Of a DNA stretch of 64,000 nt, positions 8,550-17,686 are shown in pieces; the stretch's first letter is position 1; each line of letters opens with the position of its first letter. Position numbers and translations under genes: made by a program. The stretch is from Caryophanales bacterium UBA6259 (GTDB lineage: Bacteria; Bacillota; Bacilli; Tepidibacillales; Tepidibacillaceae): NCBI GenBank assembly GCA_002441135.1, contig DJVJ01000051.1, positions 108,257-172,256 of the forward strand, read 5' to 3'. A model generated the notes under the pieces. The model was given only the letters and a program-made list of their open reading frames with translations. It did no database searches and was not told the origin of the DNA.

Positions 8550-9569
8550 ATGTTTAGTAAAGATATCGGAATCGACTTAGGAACGGCAAATGTGTTGATA
8601 TATGTGAAGGGCCGGGGTGTCATCATAGATGAACCATCAGTAGTAGCAATAGAAAAGGATACCAAGAAGGTATTAAAGGTTGGCGAAGAAGCAAGGAAAA
8701 TGGTAGGTAGAACACCTGGGAATATCGTTGCAATCCGTCCTTTAAAGGATGGTGTAATTGCTGATTTTGATATTACAGAATCGATGCTGAAGCATTTTAT
8801 TCAAAAAGCAGGAGTAAAAGGTTTTTTCGGCAAACCAAGAATTCTAATTTGTGCTCCAACGAATATTACATCGGTGGAACAAAAAGCAATTCGAGAAGCT
8901 GCTCAAAAAAGCGGTGGTGGCCAGATATTCTTAGAGCAGGAACCAAAAGTGGCAGCCATAGGTGCAGGCTTAGATATTTTTCAGCCTAGCGGAAATATGG
9001 TTGTAGATATTGGCGGAGGTACGACAGATGTCGCTGTATTGTCTATGGGAGATGTCGTCACCGCCTCTTCTATTAAGGTTGCTGGGGACAAGTTCGACCA
9101 TGCGATCATGTCATACATAAAAAGGAAGTATAACCTACTTATTGGAGAAAGAACCGCTGAGGAATTGAAGGTTACTATAGGTACTGTATATAAAGGGGCT
9201 CGTAATGAATCCTTAGATATCCGTGGTCGGGATTTAGTTTCTGGATTACCAATCTCTGTTAGTATTCATTCGGAAGAAATTAGAGAGGCATTAGAGGATT
9301 CCATTAATGCGATTGTGACAGCAACCAAATCCGTATTAGAAAAAACACCACCAGAGCTCTCTGCAGATATTATTGATAAAGGAATCATTCTAACGGGTGG
9401 CGGAGCTTACCTACATGGTCTAGATTTGCTATTAAACGAGCAATTAAAGGTTCCTGTCTTAGTAGCCGAGGATCCAATGTCCTGTGTGGCTAGAGGAACA
9501 GGAATTTTATTAGAGAATTTGGATAAGGTAGCAAAACGAGGAATTTTAGGAGTGGGCCGAAATGATTAG
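8550..9569 (+). CDS. mbl: MreB-like actin homologue Mbl, cell-shape protein
   Basis: 339 residues. Bacterial actin that moves with and directs the lateral-wall peptidoglycan synthesis machinery beneath the membrane. The nucleotide-binding motifs of the actin fold are clear: 'GIDLGTANVLIYVKG' (phosphate 1), 'VVDIGGGTTDVAVLS' (phosphate 2) and 'ILTGGGAYLHGLD' (adenosine). Placement between spoIIID and flhO identifies it as Mbl rather than MreB or MreBH. The ribosome binding site is AGGAGGAC. Its stop codon overlaps the start of flhO. Confidence 0.95.
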   Translation: MFSKDIGIDLGTANVLIYVKGRGVIIDEPSVVAIEKDTKKVLKVGEEARKMVGRTPGNIVAIRPLKDGVIADFDITESMLKHFIQKAGVKGFFGKPRILICAPTNITSVEQKAIREAAQKSGGGQIFLEQEPKVAAIGAGLDIFQPSGNMVVDIGGGTTDVAVLSMGDVVTASSIKVAGDKFDHAIMSYIKRKYNLLIGERTAEELKVTIGTVYKGARNESLDIRGRDLVSGLPISVSIHSEEIREALEDSINAIVTATKSVLEKTPPELSADIIDKGIILTGGGAYLHGLDLLLNEQLKVPVLVAEDPMSCVARGTGILLENLDKVAKRGILGVGRND

Positions 9570-10368
9570 AGGTCTGTATACTGCTGCTGCTGGAATGATT
9601 ACACAACAGAATAGACAAGATATATTGACCAACAATTTGGCCAACATCAATACCCCTGGATTTAAGCAAGACCAAGGGGTTATTCGTGCATTTCCTGAGG
9701 TTCTTTTACAAATGATCCGCACCTCTGAACAACCAAATCCTAAGATTGGGACAATCCACCAAGGCGTCTTTTTAGAAGAAAGCATTGCAAAATTTGTTCA
9801 AGGGGATCTAATGGAAACAGGAGTTGCTACCCATATGGCCATCTGGGATCAAGATTTAGCTGTAGATCCAGAGACAGGTATGCAACCGTCGTTATTCTTC
9901 ACGGTAGAAGATAACGAGGGAAACCGCTTTTTTACCAGAAGCGGACTGTTTAATATAGATGGTGCAGGTAATTTAGTAACTCCAGAGGGGTATAAAGTAT
10001 TAGATGATTGGAATTATCCGATTCAAAGTACAAGCTCCTCCTTTACGATGAATGAAAAAGGGCAAATTGTTTTTGAAAATGGGGAGGAAAGTCAGGTTGG
10101 TTTAACGGTTGTACCTGATCCTAATCAATTAGTGAAACAAGGGAATAGTCTTTTTCGTTATAATGGTAATGTAGATGAATTAGAATTTGCTCAGCCAGAA
10201 TTTAATTACAAGCTTCTTCAAGGGAATGTTGAACGGGCCAATGTGGATCCTAGCCAAACCATGGTCGACATGATGACGGCCATGCGATTATATGAAGCAA
10301 ATCAAAAGTCAATTCAATCCCTAGATCGAACTCTTGAAAAAGCGGTTAATGAGATTGGCAGAGTTTAA
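9562..10368 (+). CDS. flhO: Flagellar basal-body rod protein FlhO (FlgF/FlgG family)
   Basis: 268 residues. The N-terminal flagellar rod motif 'GLYTAAAGMITQQNRQDI...NNLANINTPGFKQD' and the C-terminal 'SNVD'-like motif ('GNVERANVDPSQTMVDMMTAMRLYEANQK') are both present. Such proteins form the distal rod in Gram-positive flagella. The ATG overlaps the end of mbl by eight bases, with a TAGGAGTGG ribosome binding site inside mbl, so its translation is probably coupled to mbl. Genes for the rest of the basal body are not in this window, as in B. subtilis. Confidence 0.93.
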   Translation: MIRGLYTAAAGMITQQNRQDILTNNLANINTPGFKQDQGVIRAFPEVLLQMIRTSEQPNPKIGTIHQGVFLEESIAKFVQGDLMETGVATHMAIWDQDLAVDPETGMQPSLFFTVEDNEGNRFFTRSGLFNIDGAGNLVTPEGYKVLDDWNYPIQSTSSSFTMNEKGQIVFENGEESQVGLTVVPDPNQLVKQGNSLFRYNGNVDELEFAQPEFNYKLLQGNVERANVDPSQTMVDMMTAMRLYEANQKSIQSLDRTLEKAVNEIGRV

Positions 10369-10452
10369 TTGAAATTATAAAACTTTTATTTGAAGAGTTA
10401 TATAAATAAATCTTGAATAATAATCTATATTAAGAAGTATAGGGGTGGCACA

Positions 10453-11295
10453 ATGAATATTTCCACCATTAACACCGTTGTTGGAATGCAGTCGATTCAA
10501 CAAAAAATCGACACAATCGCAAATAATATTTCGAATATAAATACCATAGGATATAAAAGCAGGGAAGTTTTTTTTCATGATATATTATCTGGGCGGATTC
10601 AGCAGCCCAATGAATTCCAACAAGAGAATCGTTTAACTCCTTCTGGTCTTAACCAAATGGGAGGAGCGAAGACTGCAATGACACTAGCGAGCTTTCTTCA
10701 AGGTCAATCCATTCAAACAGGAATAGCGACCGATGTAATGTTACTTGGTAATGATCTGTTTTTCAAGGTGCAACCTAGTGGATCCACGGATACCTTTGGT
10801 GAAGATGCTTATCGTTATACTAGAGATGGACATTTTCAAATCGATGGATCAAGGTATTTAGTAACAGACCAAGGGGATTATGTGCTTAATGCAGATGACG
10901 AACCTATTCAAATCCCAGTAGGGGCAACCTTTCAGATTGATAGTATGGGAAGGATTACCTTCCAATATCCGGACGGTGAATCAGAGGAATATGGTTCCAT
11001 TGGTTTAACCCAAATGAAGGATACGCAAGCTTTGGAAAACGTTGGAGGGAACCAATATCAGATACCGAGTGCTATAATAGAAAGTGGAATAAATTTTGCG
11101 CAAATGATTGATATGGAAGATCCAGAGAATCAGTCGCGTTATCAAATAGTCCAAGGAAGTTTAGAAAACTCTAATGTTGATTTAGCCAAAGAAATGACTG
11201 CATTAACAGAAGCTCAACGTGCTTATCAATTTATGGCAAGAGGTTTATCCATTAATGAACAGATGATGGGTATTACTAATAATTTACGGGGCTAA
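10453..11295 (+). CDS. flhP: Flagellar basal-body rod protein FlhP (FlgG family)
   Basis: 280 residues. The N-terminal rod motif is 'QSIQQKIDTIANNISNINTIGYKSRE' and the C-terminal motif is 'QGSLENSNVDLAKEMTALTEAQRAYQFMARG'. It is paralogous to the preceding flhO product and presumably assembles next to it in the distal rod. A GGGGTGG ribosome binding site precedes the ATG. The 84-base gap after flhO has no obvious terminator, so the two are probably co-transcribed. Confidence 0.93.
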   Translation: MNISTINTVVGMQSIQQKIDTIANNISNINTIGYKSREVFFHDILSGRIQQPNEFQQENRLTPSGLNQMGGAKTAMTLASFLQGQSIQTGIATDVMLLGNDLFFKVQPSGSTDTFGEDAYRYTRDGHFQIDGSRYLVTDQGDYVLNADDEPIQIPVGATFQIDSMGRITFQYPDGESEEYGSIGLTQMKDTQALENVGGNQYQIPSAIIESGINFAQMIDMEDPENQSRYQIVQGSLENSNVDLAKEMTALTEAQRAYQFMARGLSINEQMMGITNNLRG

Positions 11296-11340
11296 ATCGA
11301 TTGGTTAATGCATAACTTATCTGTAAGAAGGAATGAGATT

Positions 11341-11592
11341 ATGGAACAAGCAAAAACACGCTCAAGAACAGAAAGACACCAAAATGCTAAACCAAAATCA
11401 AGCAATAGTAATAAAACCAAAAAGAATAAACCAGTAAGTCTTCATCGCTCAGCAATGTTCTTTTTGGGAGTTGCTGCTATCTCACTTATTGTTGGTGGGA
11501 TGGTTGGTTTAATAGTTGGGGGTCAAAGTCCATTACAAGTGTTTAATCCAAACACCTGGACACACATGTTAAAATTGATCTTTAGTGCTTAA
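11341..11592 (+). CDS. EpuA-family (PF11772) small membrane protein
   Basis: 83 residues. The ATG at 11341 has an AAGGA ribosome binding site eight bases upstream; an earlier in-frame ATG at 11308 does not. A basic, Ser/Asn/Lys-rich cytoplasmic head (1-38) precedes one transmembrane helix (about 40-62). The family signature follows: 'GLIVGGQSPLQVFNPNTWTHM'. Databases often mislabel this family as 'DNA-directed RNA polymerase subunit beta'; nothing here supports that function. It commonly sits beside mbl/flhOP in Bacillales. Confidence 0.75.
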   Translation: MEQAKTRSRTERHQNAKPKSSNSNKTKKNKPVSLHRSAMFFLGVAAISLIVGGMVGLIVGGQSPLQVFNPNTWTHMLKLIFSA

Positions 11593-11618
11593 GATACTAT
11601 TCGTCATTTAGTTCAAAC

Positions 11619-11649
11619 AGTCATCTTCATTCTGAGAAGGTGGCTTTTT
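11619..11649 (+). terminator. Rho-independent terminator after the mbl-flhOP-epuA group
   Basis: A ten-base-pair stem (11619-11628 with 11636-11645, two G-U pairs) with a 7-base loop is followed by five T. Confidence 0.75.
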
Positions 11650-11682
11650 GCTTATTTAAATACAATATTTGCTAATAGAGAA

Positions 11683-11711
11683 TTGTTTGCAACCATGGTA
11701 AAGGGTATAAT
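11683..11711 (+). promoter_or_regulatory. SigA-type promoter for the phosphatidyltransferase gene
   Basis: TTGTTT (11683-11688) and a perfect TATAAT (11706-11711) are separated by 17 bases, 30 bases upstream of the GTG start. Confidence 0.7.
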
Positions 11712-11740
11712 AGATTTGTTTGGTGGGGGAGGGAACTAAA

Positions 11741-12247
11741 GTGAATTTACCAAATATATTAACAATGACCCGCTTTTTATTTATACCCTTATTTATAGTT
11801 GTGTTCTTTAAAGGCTATGAGCTACAGGCTTATGGAATATTGTTAATTGCTGGTATTACAGATGTTGTGGATGGATATCTTGCAAGAAAAAATAACCAAG
11901 TGACTGATTTAGGATCCATGCTAGATCCACTTGCAGATAAACTGATGATGCTGACAGTAATTATTTCCTTATTAATTGCCGACAAAATTTCCTTATTATT
12001 AGCTGCACTCATCTTTTTCCGTGATGGGGCAATGATTATCGGTAGCTTAGTATTCCATTTTAGAGGGAAGAAAACGGTCCCCGCGAACGCGTTTGGAAAA
12101 ATTACCACTGTACTTTTTTACATGGCAGTATTATTAATTATATTTGAACTACCCTATCATAAGGAATTTCTCTGGTTTGTTGTTGTCTTTGCCTTCTTAA
12201 CCTCGTTTAATTATGTAAGAGAGGTTATAAAACTAAATTTTAGATAA
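11741..12247 (+). CDS. CDP-alcohol phosphatidyltransferase (PgsA-like)
   Basis: 168 residues, an integral membrane enzyme that transfers a phosphatidyl group from CDP-diacylglycerol to an alcohol acceptor such as glycerol 3-phosphate. The complete family signature D-G-x2-A-R-x8-G-x3-D-x3-D is present in 'DGYLARKNNQVTDLGSMLDP' and the bases after it. Five or six hydrophobic helices surround it. The GTG at 11741 is preferred because GGGGGAGGG lies just upstream and the protein then begins 'MNLPNILTMTRF', typical of the family. It may be a paralogue of the housekeeping pgsA, so no symbol is given. Confidence 0.88.
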   Translation: MNLPNILTMTRFLFIPLFIVVFFKGYELQAYGILLIAGITDVVDGYLARKNNQVTDLGSMLDPLADKLMMLTVIISLLIADKISLLLAALIFFRDGAMIIGSLVFHFRGKKTVPANAFGKITTVLFYMAVLLIIFELPYHKEFLWFVVVFAFLTSFNYVREVIKLNFR

Positions 12248-12290
12248 ATGGGCGGTCTAGTTACAGCTATATGGATGGCAAATAGGAAGA

Positions 12291-12326
12291 GAGCACAGCT
12301 AAGCTTCCGCCTATCTGTGCTCTTTT
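12291..12326 (+). terminator. Rho-independent terminator after the phosphatidyltransferase gene
   Basis: GAGCACAG (12291-12298) and CTGTGCTC (12315-12322) form a perfect stem followed by TTTT. Confidence 0.8.
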
Positions 12327-12464
12327 ATGTGAACCCAGCTTCAACCAAGGCAGAAGTGGGAACAGTCATAGTATTTGCAACTGAGCCCGTTTTATTACTG
12401 CTAAAATTTGGACAAGTAAAGGGAAAATAATTCTATAATTAATACATAAAAAGGAGATGGACCA

Positions 12465-12887
12465 ATGTTAGATATTATGGAGATCCAAAAGATTATTCCT
12501 CACCGTTATCCATTTTTATTAGTGGATAAAATAATTGAGCTAGAGGAAGGAAAAAAGGCAGTAGGAATCAAGAATGTGACAATAAATGAACCATTTTTTC
12601 AAGGACATTTTCCAGATTACCCAGTAATGCCTGGAGTGCTTATCGTAGAAGCATTGGCTCAAGTTGGTGCTGTAGCGATGCTAATTAAAGAGGACAATAA
12701 AGGCAAGCTTGCATTTTTTACAGGGATTGATAATTTCCGTTTTAAAGGACAAGTAAGACCTGGAGATACCCTCACTTTGACAGTGGAAGTCATTCGAGTG
12801 AAAGGGCCAATGGGTAAAGGAAAAGCAACCGCTTATGTGGGAGACAAGCTCGTCGCTGAAGGCGAGATTATGTTTGCAATACAATAA
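12465..12887 (+). CDS. fabZ: (3R)-hydroxyacyl-[acyl-carrier-protein] dehydratase FabZ
   Basis: 140 residues. It dehydrates beta-hydroxyacyl-ACP in the fatty acid elongation cycle. The hot-dog fold signature 'GHFPDYPVMPGVLIVEALAQ' contains the catalytic His48 and Glu62. The start 'MLDIMEIQKIIPHRYPFLLVD' is typical of FabZ. The ribosome binding site is AAGGAGATGG. It is monocistronic between two terminators. B. subtilis also has fabZ (ywpB) in this neighbourhood. Confidence 0.97.
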   Translation: MLDIMEIQKIIPHRYPFLLVDKIIELEEGKKAVGIKNVTINEPFFQGHFPDYPVMPGVLIVEALAQVGAVAMLIKEDNKGKLAFFTGIDNFRFKGQVRPGDTLTLTVEVIRVKGPMGKGKATAYVGDKLVAEGEIMFAIQ

Positions 12888-12931
12888 TCAATATAATATT
12901 TAATATAAATTAATGAATCTTAAGATAAAAT

Positions 12932-12969
12932 AAGAAACCTAGTCCACTAATATAGTGACTAGGTTTCTT
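12932..12969. terminator. Bidirectional terminator between fabZ and the chromate transporter genes
   Basis: A perfect 13-bp stem (12932-12944 with 12957-12969) with A-rich and T-rich flanks lies between two convergent genes and can serve both. Confidence 0.85.
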
Positions 12970-12993
12970 GCTACTAAATTACCACTAACTTAT

Positions 12994-13524
12994 CTAACTT
13001 AAGAATATAGCTCCATATGCTAATGCAGCAAGGATTACTAGGGAAGGATGAAACTTCCACTTTTCCATAAACAAATAGCTAGCTCCTATTAAAGCAATGG
13101 TCTGAATAACTCCTATTCCTTCAATGCCATTGTCGACGAACTTATATGCCATCATTCCTAATAAGACGGCAATTGTAGGTCGTACATATTGTGACATCCG
13201 TTTCACTTTTGGTGAATCCTTATATTTTAGCAATAATTGAAGTAAGACAATCATTAGAATAAGGGATGGTGCCACTGTTGCAATAACTGCGACAATTGAA
13301 CCCATAATTCCTCCCATCTGATAACCAATATAACCAGCCATTTTGGTTGCAATTGGTCCTGGCAAAGCATTGCCCATCGCTAATACTTCACCAAATTCCT
13401 TTACCGTTAACCAACCATATCGGCCAACTACTTCATTTTCAACGAGTGGTATAGATGCTGGGCCACCACCATAGCCGAGAATTCCTGGAACAAAAAATGC
13501 TAAGAAAATTTGCCAATATATCAT
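12994..13524 (-). CDS. Chromate transporter, half-size subunit 2 (CHR family)
   Basis: 176 residues with a single CHR domain and about six hydrophobic segments. The hallmark 'GYGGGPASIPLVENEVV' and 'ALGNALPGPIATKMAGYIGYQ'-type motif is present ('MGNALPGPIATKMAGYIGY'). Short-chain CHR proteins work as pairs of opposite membrane topology; the partner is encoded one base upstream. The ATG at 13524 is used because TCCCTCCTTTT (read on the minus strand as AAAAGGAGGGA) lies just before it. Homologous to YwrA/YwrB of B. subtilis. Chromate export is the family function; the physiological substrate here is unproven. Confidence 0.88.
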   Translation of the reverse strand: MIYWQIFLAFFVPGILGYGGGPASIPLVENEVVGRYGWLTVKEFGEVLAMGNALPGPIATKMAGYIGYQMGGIMGSIVAVIATVAPSLILMIVLLQLLLKYKDSPKVKRMSQYVRPTIAVLLGMMAYKFVDNGIEGIGVIQTIALIGASYLFMEKWKFHPSLVILAALAYGAIFLS

Positions 13525-13525
13525 G

Positions 13526-14086
13526 TTAGTTCCCTCCTTTTTGGGCGGAGGACTTTTTGTCACGCTTTAGAACAGCTGCAAGTAATAAGACAAAGATTAG
13601 AATTGCCGGGTGAAGATCAAGCATAATTAATAAGATAAAGCTAACCACGGTTAGAACAATAGAATAGCCCCAGCCTAAGCTATCTTTTGATTTAGAAAAG
13701 AAATCCCATGTTAGTGTAATCATCATCATGGCAACCACAGGTACTACCCCTCTAGACATACCAGCTACCCAAGGTTGATCTTTAAATGCAGATAGTGATG
13801 TTAATAGGATAATCATTAAGATAATCGTAGGCAGGATAGACGATAAAATGGCATTAAGCATCCCTATTTTACCTGCTACACGATAGCCAATATAGCCGGC
13901 CATTTTCGTGTTAATTGGCCCCGGTAAAGCATTTCCTAATGCTAATACATCGGCAAATTCCTCATCATCCATCCATTTAAATGTTTCAACAACTTCTTTA
14001 TATACGAGTGGGATAGAGGATGGACCTCCACCATATCCCAGCATTCCTGATCGGAAAAATGCTACAAATAAATCAAAATGAACCAT
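13526..14086 (-). CDS. Chromate transporter, half-size subunit 1 (CHR family)
   Basis: 186 residues, paralogous to the following gene: 'GYGGGPSSIPLVYKEVV' and 'ALGNALPGPINTKMAGYIGY' align with its motifs. About six membrane segments. It ends one base before the next start, so the pair is translationally coupled. It lies directly downstream of the gamma-glutamyltransferase gene on the minus strand. In B. subtilis the equivalent pair is ywrAB, next to ywrC (Lrp family) and ywrD (gamma-glutamyltransferase-like). Confidence 0.88.
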   Translation of the reverse strand: MVHFDLFVAFFRSGMLGYGGGPSSIPLVYKEVVETFKWMDDEEFADVLALGNALPGPINTKMAGYIGYRVAGKIGMLNAILSSILPTIILMIILLTSLSAFKDQPWVAGMSRGVVPVVAMMMITLTWDFFSKSKDSLGWGYSIVLTVVSFILLIMLDLHPAILIFVLLLAAVLKRDKKSSAQKGGN

Positions 14087-14120
14087 GTTCCCCTCTTCTT
14101 TCTATTGTTTTGTGTTAATT

Positions 14121-15731
14121 CTACCAAGCTGCGATTGCGCCATCGGTACGTGCTTCTGTGCCACCAGTTAATACGCCAGTTTCCTTATCACGAACGATTA
14201 CCTGGCCACGTCCAAATCCGCCAGAATCTAAAGAAACTTCAATATCATGACCTAATCGAACAAGAGCTTGTGCGATTGCTTGAGGGAAGTGATGCTCGAC
14301 TGTAAATTTTTTCCCTTCCATCCATTGCCAACGAGGAGCATCTAATGCTGCTTGTGGATTTAAATGGAAATCAATCATATTCATCGCTACTTGTACATGG
14401 CCTTGTGGCTGCATGTAGCCACCCATTACCCCAAAAGGACCTACAGCTTCCGAATCTTTTGTAATAAAACCAGGGATAATAGTATGATATGTTTTCTTAC
14501 CCGGCTCTAAACGATTCTCATGATTAGGATCTAGGGAGAAATCATGGCCACGATTTTGTAGGCCTATTCCAGTTCCCGGAACCACAATACCAGAACCAAA
14601 GCCCATATAATTGCTTTGAATAAAAGAAACCATATTTCCTTCACCATCAGCAGTAGCTAGATAAACCGTTCCACCACTAGGAGGTGTTCCAGGCTCTGGA
14701 GTAAGGGCCTTCTCGCCAATTAGGTTTCTTCTTGTATTCGCAAATTCCTCAGAAAGTAACTGTTCCACAGTAGTTGTCATCTTATTAGGGTCAGTAACAT
14801 ATTTCTTGCCATCTGCAAAAGCAAGCTTAATGGCTTCCATTTGTTTGTGATAAGAGTCCAAAGTATCTTTTCCACTAAATTCGTAACCTTTTAAAATATT
14901 TAATGCCATTAAAGCGACAATCCCTTGGCCATTTGGTGGAATCTCCCACACATCATATCCACGATAATTTACTTTAATCGGATTGACCCATTCCGCTTTA
15001 TAGGCAGCTAAATCCCCATAAGAGAGAAATCCATTATATTTCTTAGAATAGGCATCAATTGCTTCAGCCAATTCTCCACGATAAAAGGCTTCTGCATTGG
15101 TTTCCGCAATCAAACGGAGTGTCTTTGCATGACCAGGTGACTTCCAGATCTCACCGATTTTTGGTGCCCGTCCATTAGGTGCAAAGGTATCAAACCAAGC
15201 ATGAAATTCCTCACCAGATAAGACCTGTTTGAATCGATCATAAGCTCTTCCCCAGTATTTAGCCAAAATTGGAGAAAGGGGATAGCCATCCTCCGCATAT
15301 CGTATTGCAGGCTCTAAAACCTCTGTTAAAGGTAATTTACCAAACCGTTTGGATAATTCTGCCCAAGCACTTGGTGCACCTGGAACTGTGACTGGCTCCC
15401 AGCCAAAGGTTGGTATTTTTTCATGTCCACGTTTCTTCATTGCATCAATAGAAATGGTTTTAGGAGAAGGTCCACTAGCATTTAGTCCATGAAGCTCTCC
15501 TTTTGTCCAAACTAATGCAAAGGCATCGCTACCAATTCCGTTTGAGGTTGGTTCTACTACGGTTAAACAAGCAGCAGTAGCAATTGCAGCATCAATCGCA
15601 TTACCGCCTTTTTTTAGAATATCTAATCCTGCCTGTGCAGCTAATGGCTGAGAGGTAGCGACCATACCGTTTTTAGCGATGGTTGCCATTCTTTGAGAAG
15701 CATAAGGATAATTTAATAAATCATAATTCAT
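14121..15731 (-). CDS. Gamma-glutamyltransferase family protein (YwrD-like)
   Basis: 536 residues. Ntn-hydrolase of the gamma-glutamyltransferase family, made as a precursor that cleaves itself before the nucleophilic threonine. The candidate nucleophile is Thr355 in 'SGGTVYLATADGEGNM'. The N-terminal 'GGNAIDAAIATAACLTVVEP' and C-terminal 'GPFGVMGGYMQPQGHVQV' are family motifs. No signal peptide is visible, so the enzyme is probably cytoplasmic, unlike secreted Ggt. The ATG at 15731 is chosen because GAGGTG lies six bases upstream. It is the first gene of the minus-strand group with the two chromate transporters. Confidence 0.9.
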   Translation of the reverse strand: MNYDLLNYPYASQRMATIAKNGMVATSQPLAAQAGLDILKKGGNAIDAAIATAACLTVVEPTSNGIGSDAFALVWTKGELHGLNASGPSPKTISIDAMKKRGHEKIPTFGWEPVTVPGAPSAWAELSKRFGKLPLTEVLEPAIRYAEDGYPLSPILAKYWGRAYDRFKQVLSGEEFHAWFDTFAPNGRAPKIGEIWKSPGHAKTLRLIAETNAEAFYRGELAEAIDAYSKKYNGFLSYGDLAAYKAEWVNPIKVNYRGYDVWEIPPNGQGIVALMALNILKGYEFSGKDTLDSYHKQMEAIKLAFADGKKYVTDPNKMTTTVEQLLSEEFANTRRNLIGEKALTPEPGTPPSGGTVYLATADGEGNMVSFIQSNYMGFGSGIVVPGTGIGLQNRGHDFSLDPNHENRLEPGKKTYHTIIPGFITKDSEAVGPFGVMGGYMQPQGHVQVAMNMIDFHLNPQAALDAPRWQWMEGKKFTVEHHFPQAIAQALVRLGHDIEVSLDSGGFGRGQVIVRDKETGVLTGGTEARTDGAIAAW

Positions 15732-15915
15732 TGCTTTCACCTCTTTAATTTTAATGTGTTTTAGATTGTAACATTATTAACAAATGTTTTTAAAATAGCG
15801 TTAAATATTTCGTTTGTTAATTAAATTTAAAAAATAGACTAACATTGAAACGGTATATTAGTTAAGATTATAAAGGAAATAGACTGATTTATCTATACTT
15901 TTCTGCAATAAAGTG

Positions 15916-15942
15916 AAAAAAAGAAGAAGCAATTAACTTCTC
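15916..15942 (-). terminator. Rho-independent terminator after the Lrp-family gene (minus strand)
   Basis: Read on the minus strand, GAGAAG, a 7-base loop and CTTCTTC are followed by seven T. It separates the regulator/two-component group from the gamma-glutamyltransferase group. The remaining bases up to 15731 should hold the ggt promoter but no clear -35/-10 pair was found. Confidence 0.65.
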
Positions 15943-15960
15943 CCTTAATGAACTGGATTT

Positions 15961-16410
15961 TTACAATTTTAAGCCTGTCCGACTTTTAAATCGTCGTAAC
16001 AGAATATGACTCTCTACACGTGTAATTCCCTCTAAGCTATAAAGCTCCTCGTTAATAAAGGATTCTAACTTGCTAAAGTCCTCTACAAGCACGTGCATAT
16101 GTAATGTACTAGGTCCGGTCATTTGATAGCAACTAGCCACATTTGGATGATTAGCTAGGTGCTCTGCAACTTCTACTAAGGATGCAGGATCACAATCGAC
16201 CTCAAAAAAGGCAGATACATTTTTCCCAACCTTCTCTGAATTAATGACAACAGAAAATTTCTCTATTATACCATGCTCAATTAATTGATGAACCCTTTCA
16301 CGAATAGCCACACGAGAAAGGTTCAGTTCTTTGCCAATATCAGCATAGGACATCCTGCCATTAGCCGTTAGTAATTGCAAAATTTGCTTATCCGTTTCAT
16401 CAAGCTTCAT
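15961..16410 (-). CDS. Lrp/AsnC-family transcriptional regulator (YwrC-like)
   Basis: 149 residues. An N-terminal winged helix-turn-helix ('LDETDKQILQLLTANGRMSYADIGKELNLSR' region, about 3-55) is followed by the RAM/AsnC ligand-binding domain (about 65-140, with the 'MTGPSTLHMHVLVED' segment). The ATG at 16410 is preferred, with GGTGA upstream. It overlaps the end of the symporter gene, so its translation is linked to that gene. By analogy with B. subtilis ywrC it may control the neighbouring transporter and gamma-glutamyltransferase genes. Confidence 0.88.
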   Translation of the reverse strand: MKLDETDKQILQLLTANGRMSYADIGKELNLSRVAIRERVHQLIEHGIIEKFSVVINSEKVGKNVSAFFEVDCDPASLVEVAEHLANHPNVASCYQMTGPSTLHMHVLVEDFSKLESFINEELYSLEGITRVESHILLRRFKSRTGLKL

Positions 16411-17686
16411 TGATTTCACCACGTTTCAAAAATTTTCTATGTCCGTAAAGAGTAAGTAATAAGGCTCCTGATGTAGCAACACTAATAATAATACTAATAT
16501 TATCACTATAAAATAGTTTAGAAAAGAAACCAGTAAAGATGCTCATTAGCCAAATAACAGGAACTTCACTCCCTATTTTTCCTTTCCAAAACAGTAACCA
16601 GAGATTAGGAAGAAGGGAAGAAGCATAGATTATTCCAAACCAAAAATAAAGCTGAAAAACAGTTGGTTGAAAGGCCTTTGTAACGTAAAACATGGATAAA
16701 ATAAATAAGAAGCCGAAAAGGGTATTTTTTATTGTCACTAACTTCTTTTGCGGTTCAAAATGGTTAACCATCGAGCTTATTTGAATAATAAAAGTAGAAA
16801 TTATTGCCCCTAGTAGAAATAGAATAACAAATGTAAATAAAATAGGGGAGCTGATGCTTTGAAATAAATCATAGTAGATCGTATACACATTTTGAAATCC
16901 GCCTGTATAGATCACAGCAAAAATTAAGGTAAAAAAGGAAAGTGGAATCGTTCCCCAGATAAAACCAGTTAGGATAAAGGTTTGCTTAAGCTTCCTCTGT
17001 TCAATTTTAGGGAGCTGATCCCACGTGGTAGGGTCAAGAAAAAATTGGCTTAAAAATATAAAAAAGATAGCCAATAAAAAATAAGGGAGCTCTTGGTTAT
17101 TAATGACAAATAAATAGGGGTGGTATAGCCTAACCCCCTCATAAATATGTTCGACACCCTTTAAGATGAAAAAATAGACCATTAAAACGACCAAAAGAAG
17201 AAGCACAGAAGCGACCTTATAAATATGATGCCTAATAGATAAGGGAGTCTTCACAGCAAAGTAAAATAAAAGACCAATTACCGAAAATAAGAGAACACCA
17301 TATTGTAATGGTAGATGAAAAATCGCGTAAAAAAGCATTGCACCAGCATCTACTTGAATATAAAGACTAGTTAACCCCACAAAAAACATAATCCATTGAT
17401 GAAGCCGATAGCCTTTCTTGTCGGTATATTTATTTTCTAAAAAAGTGGATAAAGTGCATTTGTTGGAGCACTGTCTTTGTATAGTACTCGCAGGAAAGAT
17501 AAAAGCAAAGATGGTTAGACTACCAATAAGTGAATAGCTAAATCCAGCTACAAGGCCGTAACGTAAAGTTGCCTCAGGAGCGATAAAGAAAGTAGTCCCT
17601 GTAATCCAACGAGATAATAGAACAATGGCACTAAGGGATGCACCCATTGTCGCGTAAATATTAATCCCAGTCAGGTTATGATTCAT
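16400..17686 (-). CDS. Sodium:solute symporter-like integral membrane protein
   Basis: 428 residues with about 12 strongly hydrophobic segments. The N-terminal part ('SLSAIVLLSRWITGTTFF', then a glycine-rich helix 'YGLVAGFSYSLIGS') and the overall helix pattern resemble the sodium:solute symporter (SSS) superfamily, but sequence signatures are weak and the substrate cannot be inferred. The gene overlaps the response regulator upstream (ATGA) and the Lrp gene downstream. The two-component system therefore probably controls, or senses through, this transporter. It could also be a divergent transporter-type sensor. Confidence 0.6.
   Translation of the reverse strand: MNHNLTGINIYATMGASLSAIVLLSRWITGTTFFIAPEATLRYGLVAGFSYSLIGSLTIFAFIFPASTIQRQCSNKCTLSTFLENKYTDKKGYRLHQWIMFFVGLTSLYIQVDAGAMLFYAIFHLPLQYGVLLFSVIGLLFYFAVKTPLSIRHHIYKVASVLLLLVVLMVYFFILKGVEHIYEGVRLYHPYLFVINNQELPYFLLAIFFIFLSQFFLDPTTWDQLPKIEQRKLKQTFILTGFIWGTIPLSFFTLIFAVIYTGGFQNVYTIYYDLFQSISSPILFTFVILFLLGAIISTFIIQISSMVNHFEPQKKLVTIKNTLFGFLFILSMFYVTKAFQPTVFQLYFWFGIIYASSLLPNLWLLFWKGKIGSEVPVIWLMSIFTGFFSKLFYSDNISIIISVATSGALLLTLYGHRKFLKRGEINEA

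Noticed and set aside
12248..12430. 60-codon plus-strand frame after the phosphatidyltransferase gene
   Set aside because: It spans a clear terminator hairpin, has no ribosome binding site and no recognisable protein pattern.
14078..14305. 75-codon plus-strand frame opposite the gamma-glutamyltransferase gene
   Set aside because: Antisense shadow of a well-supported gene; no start signals.
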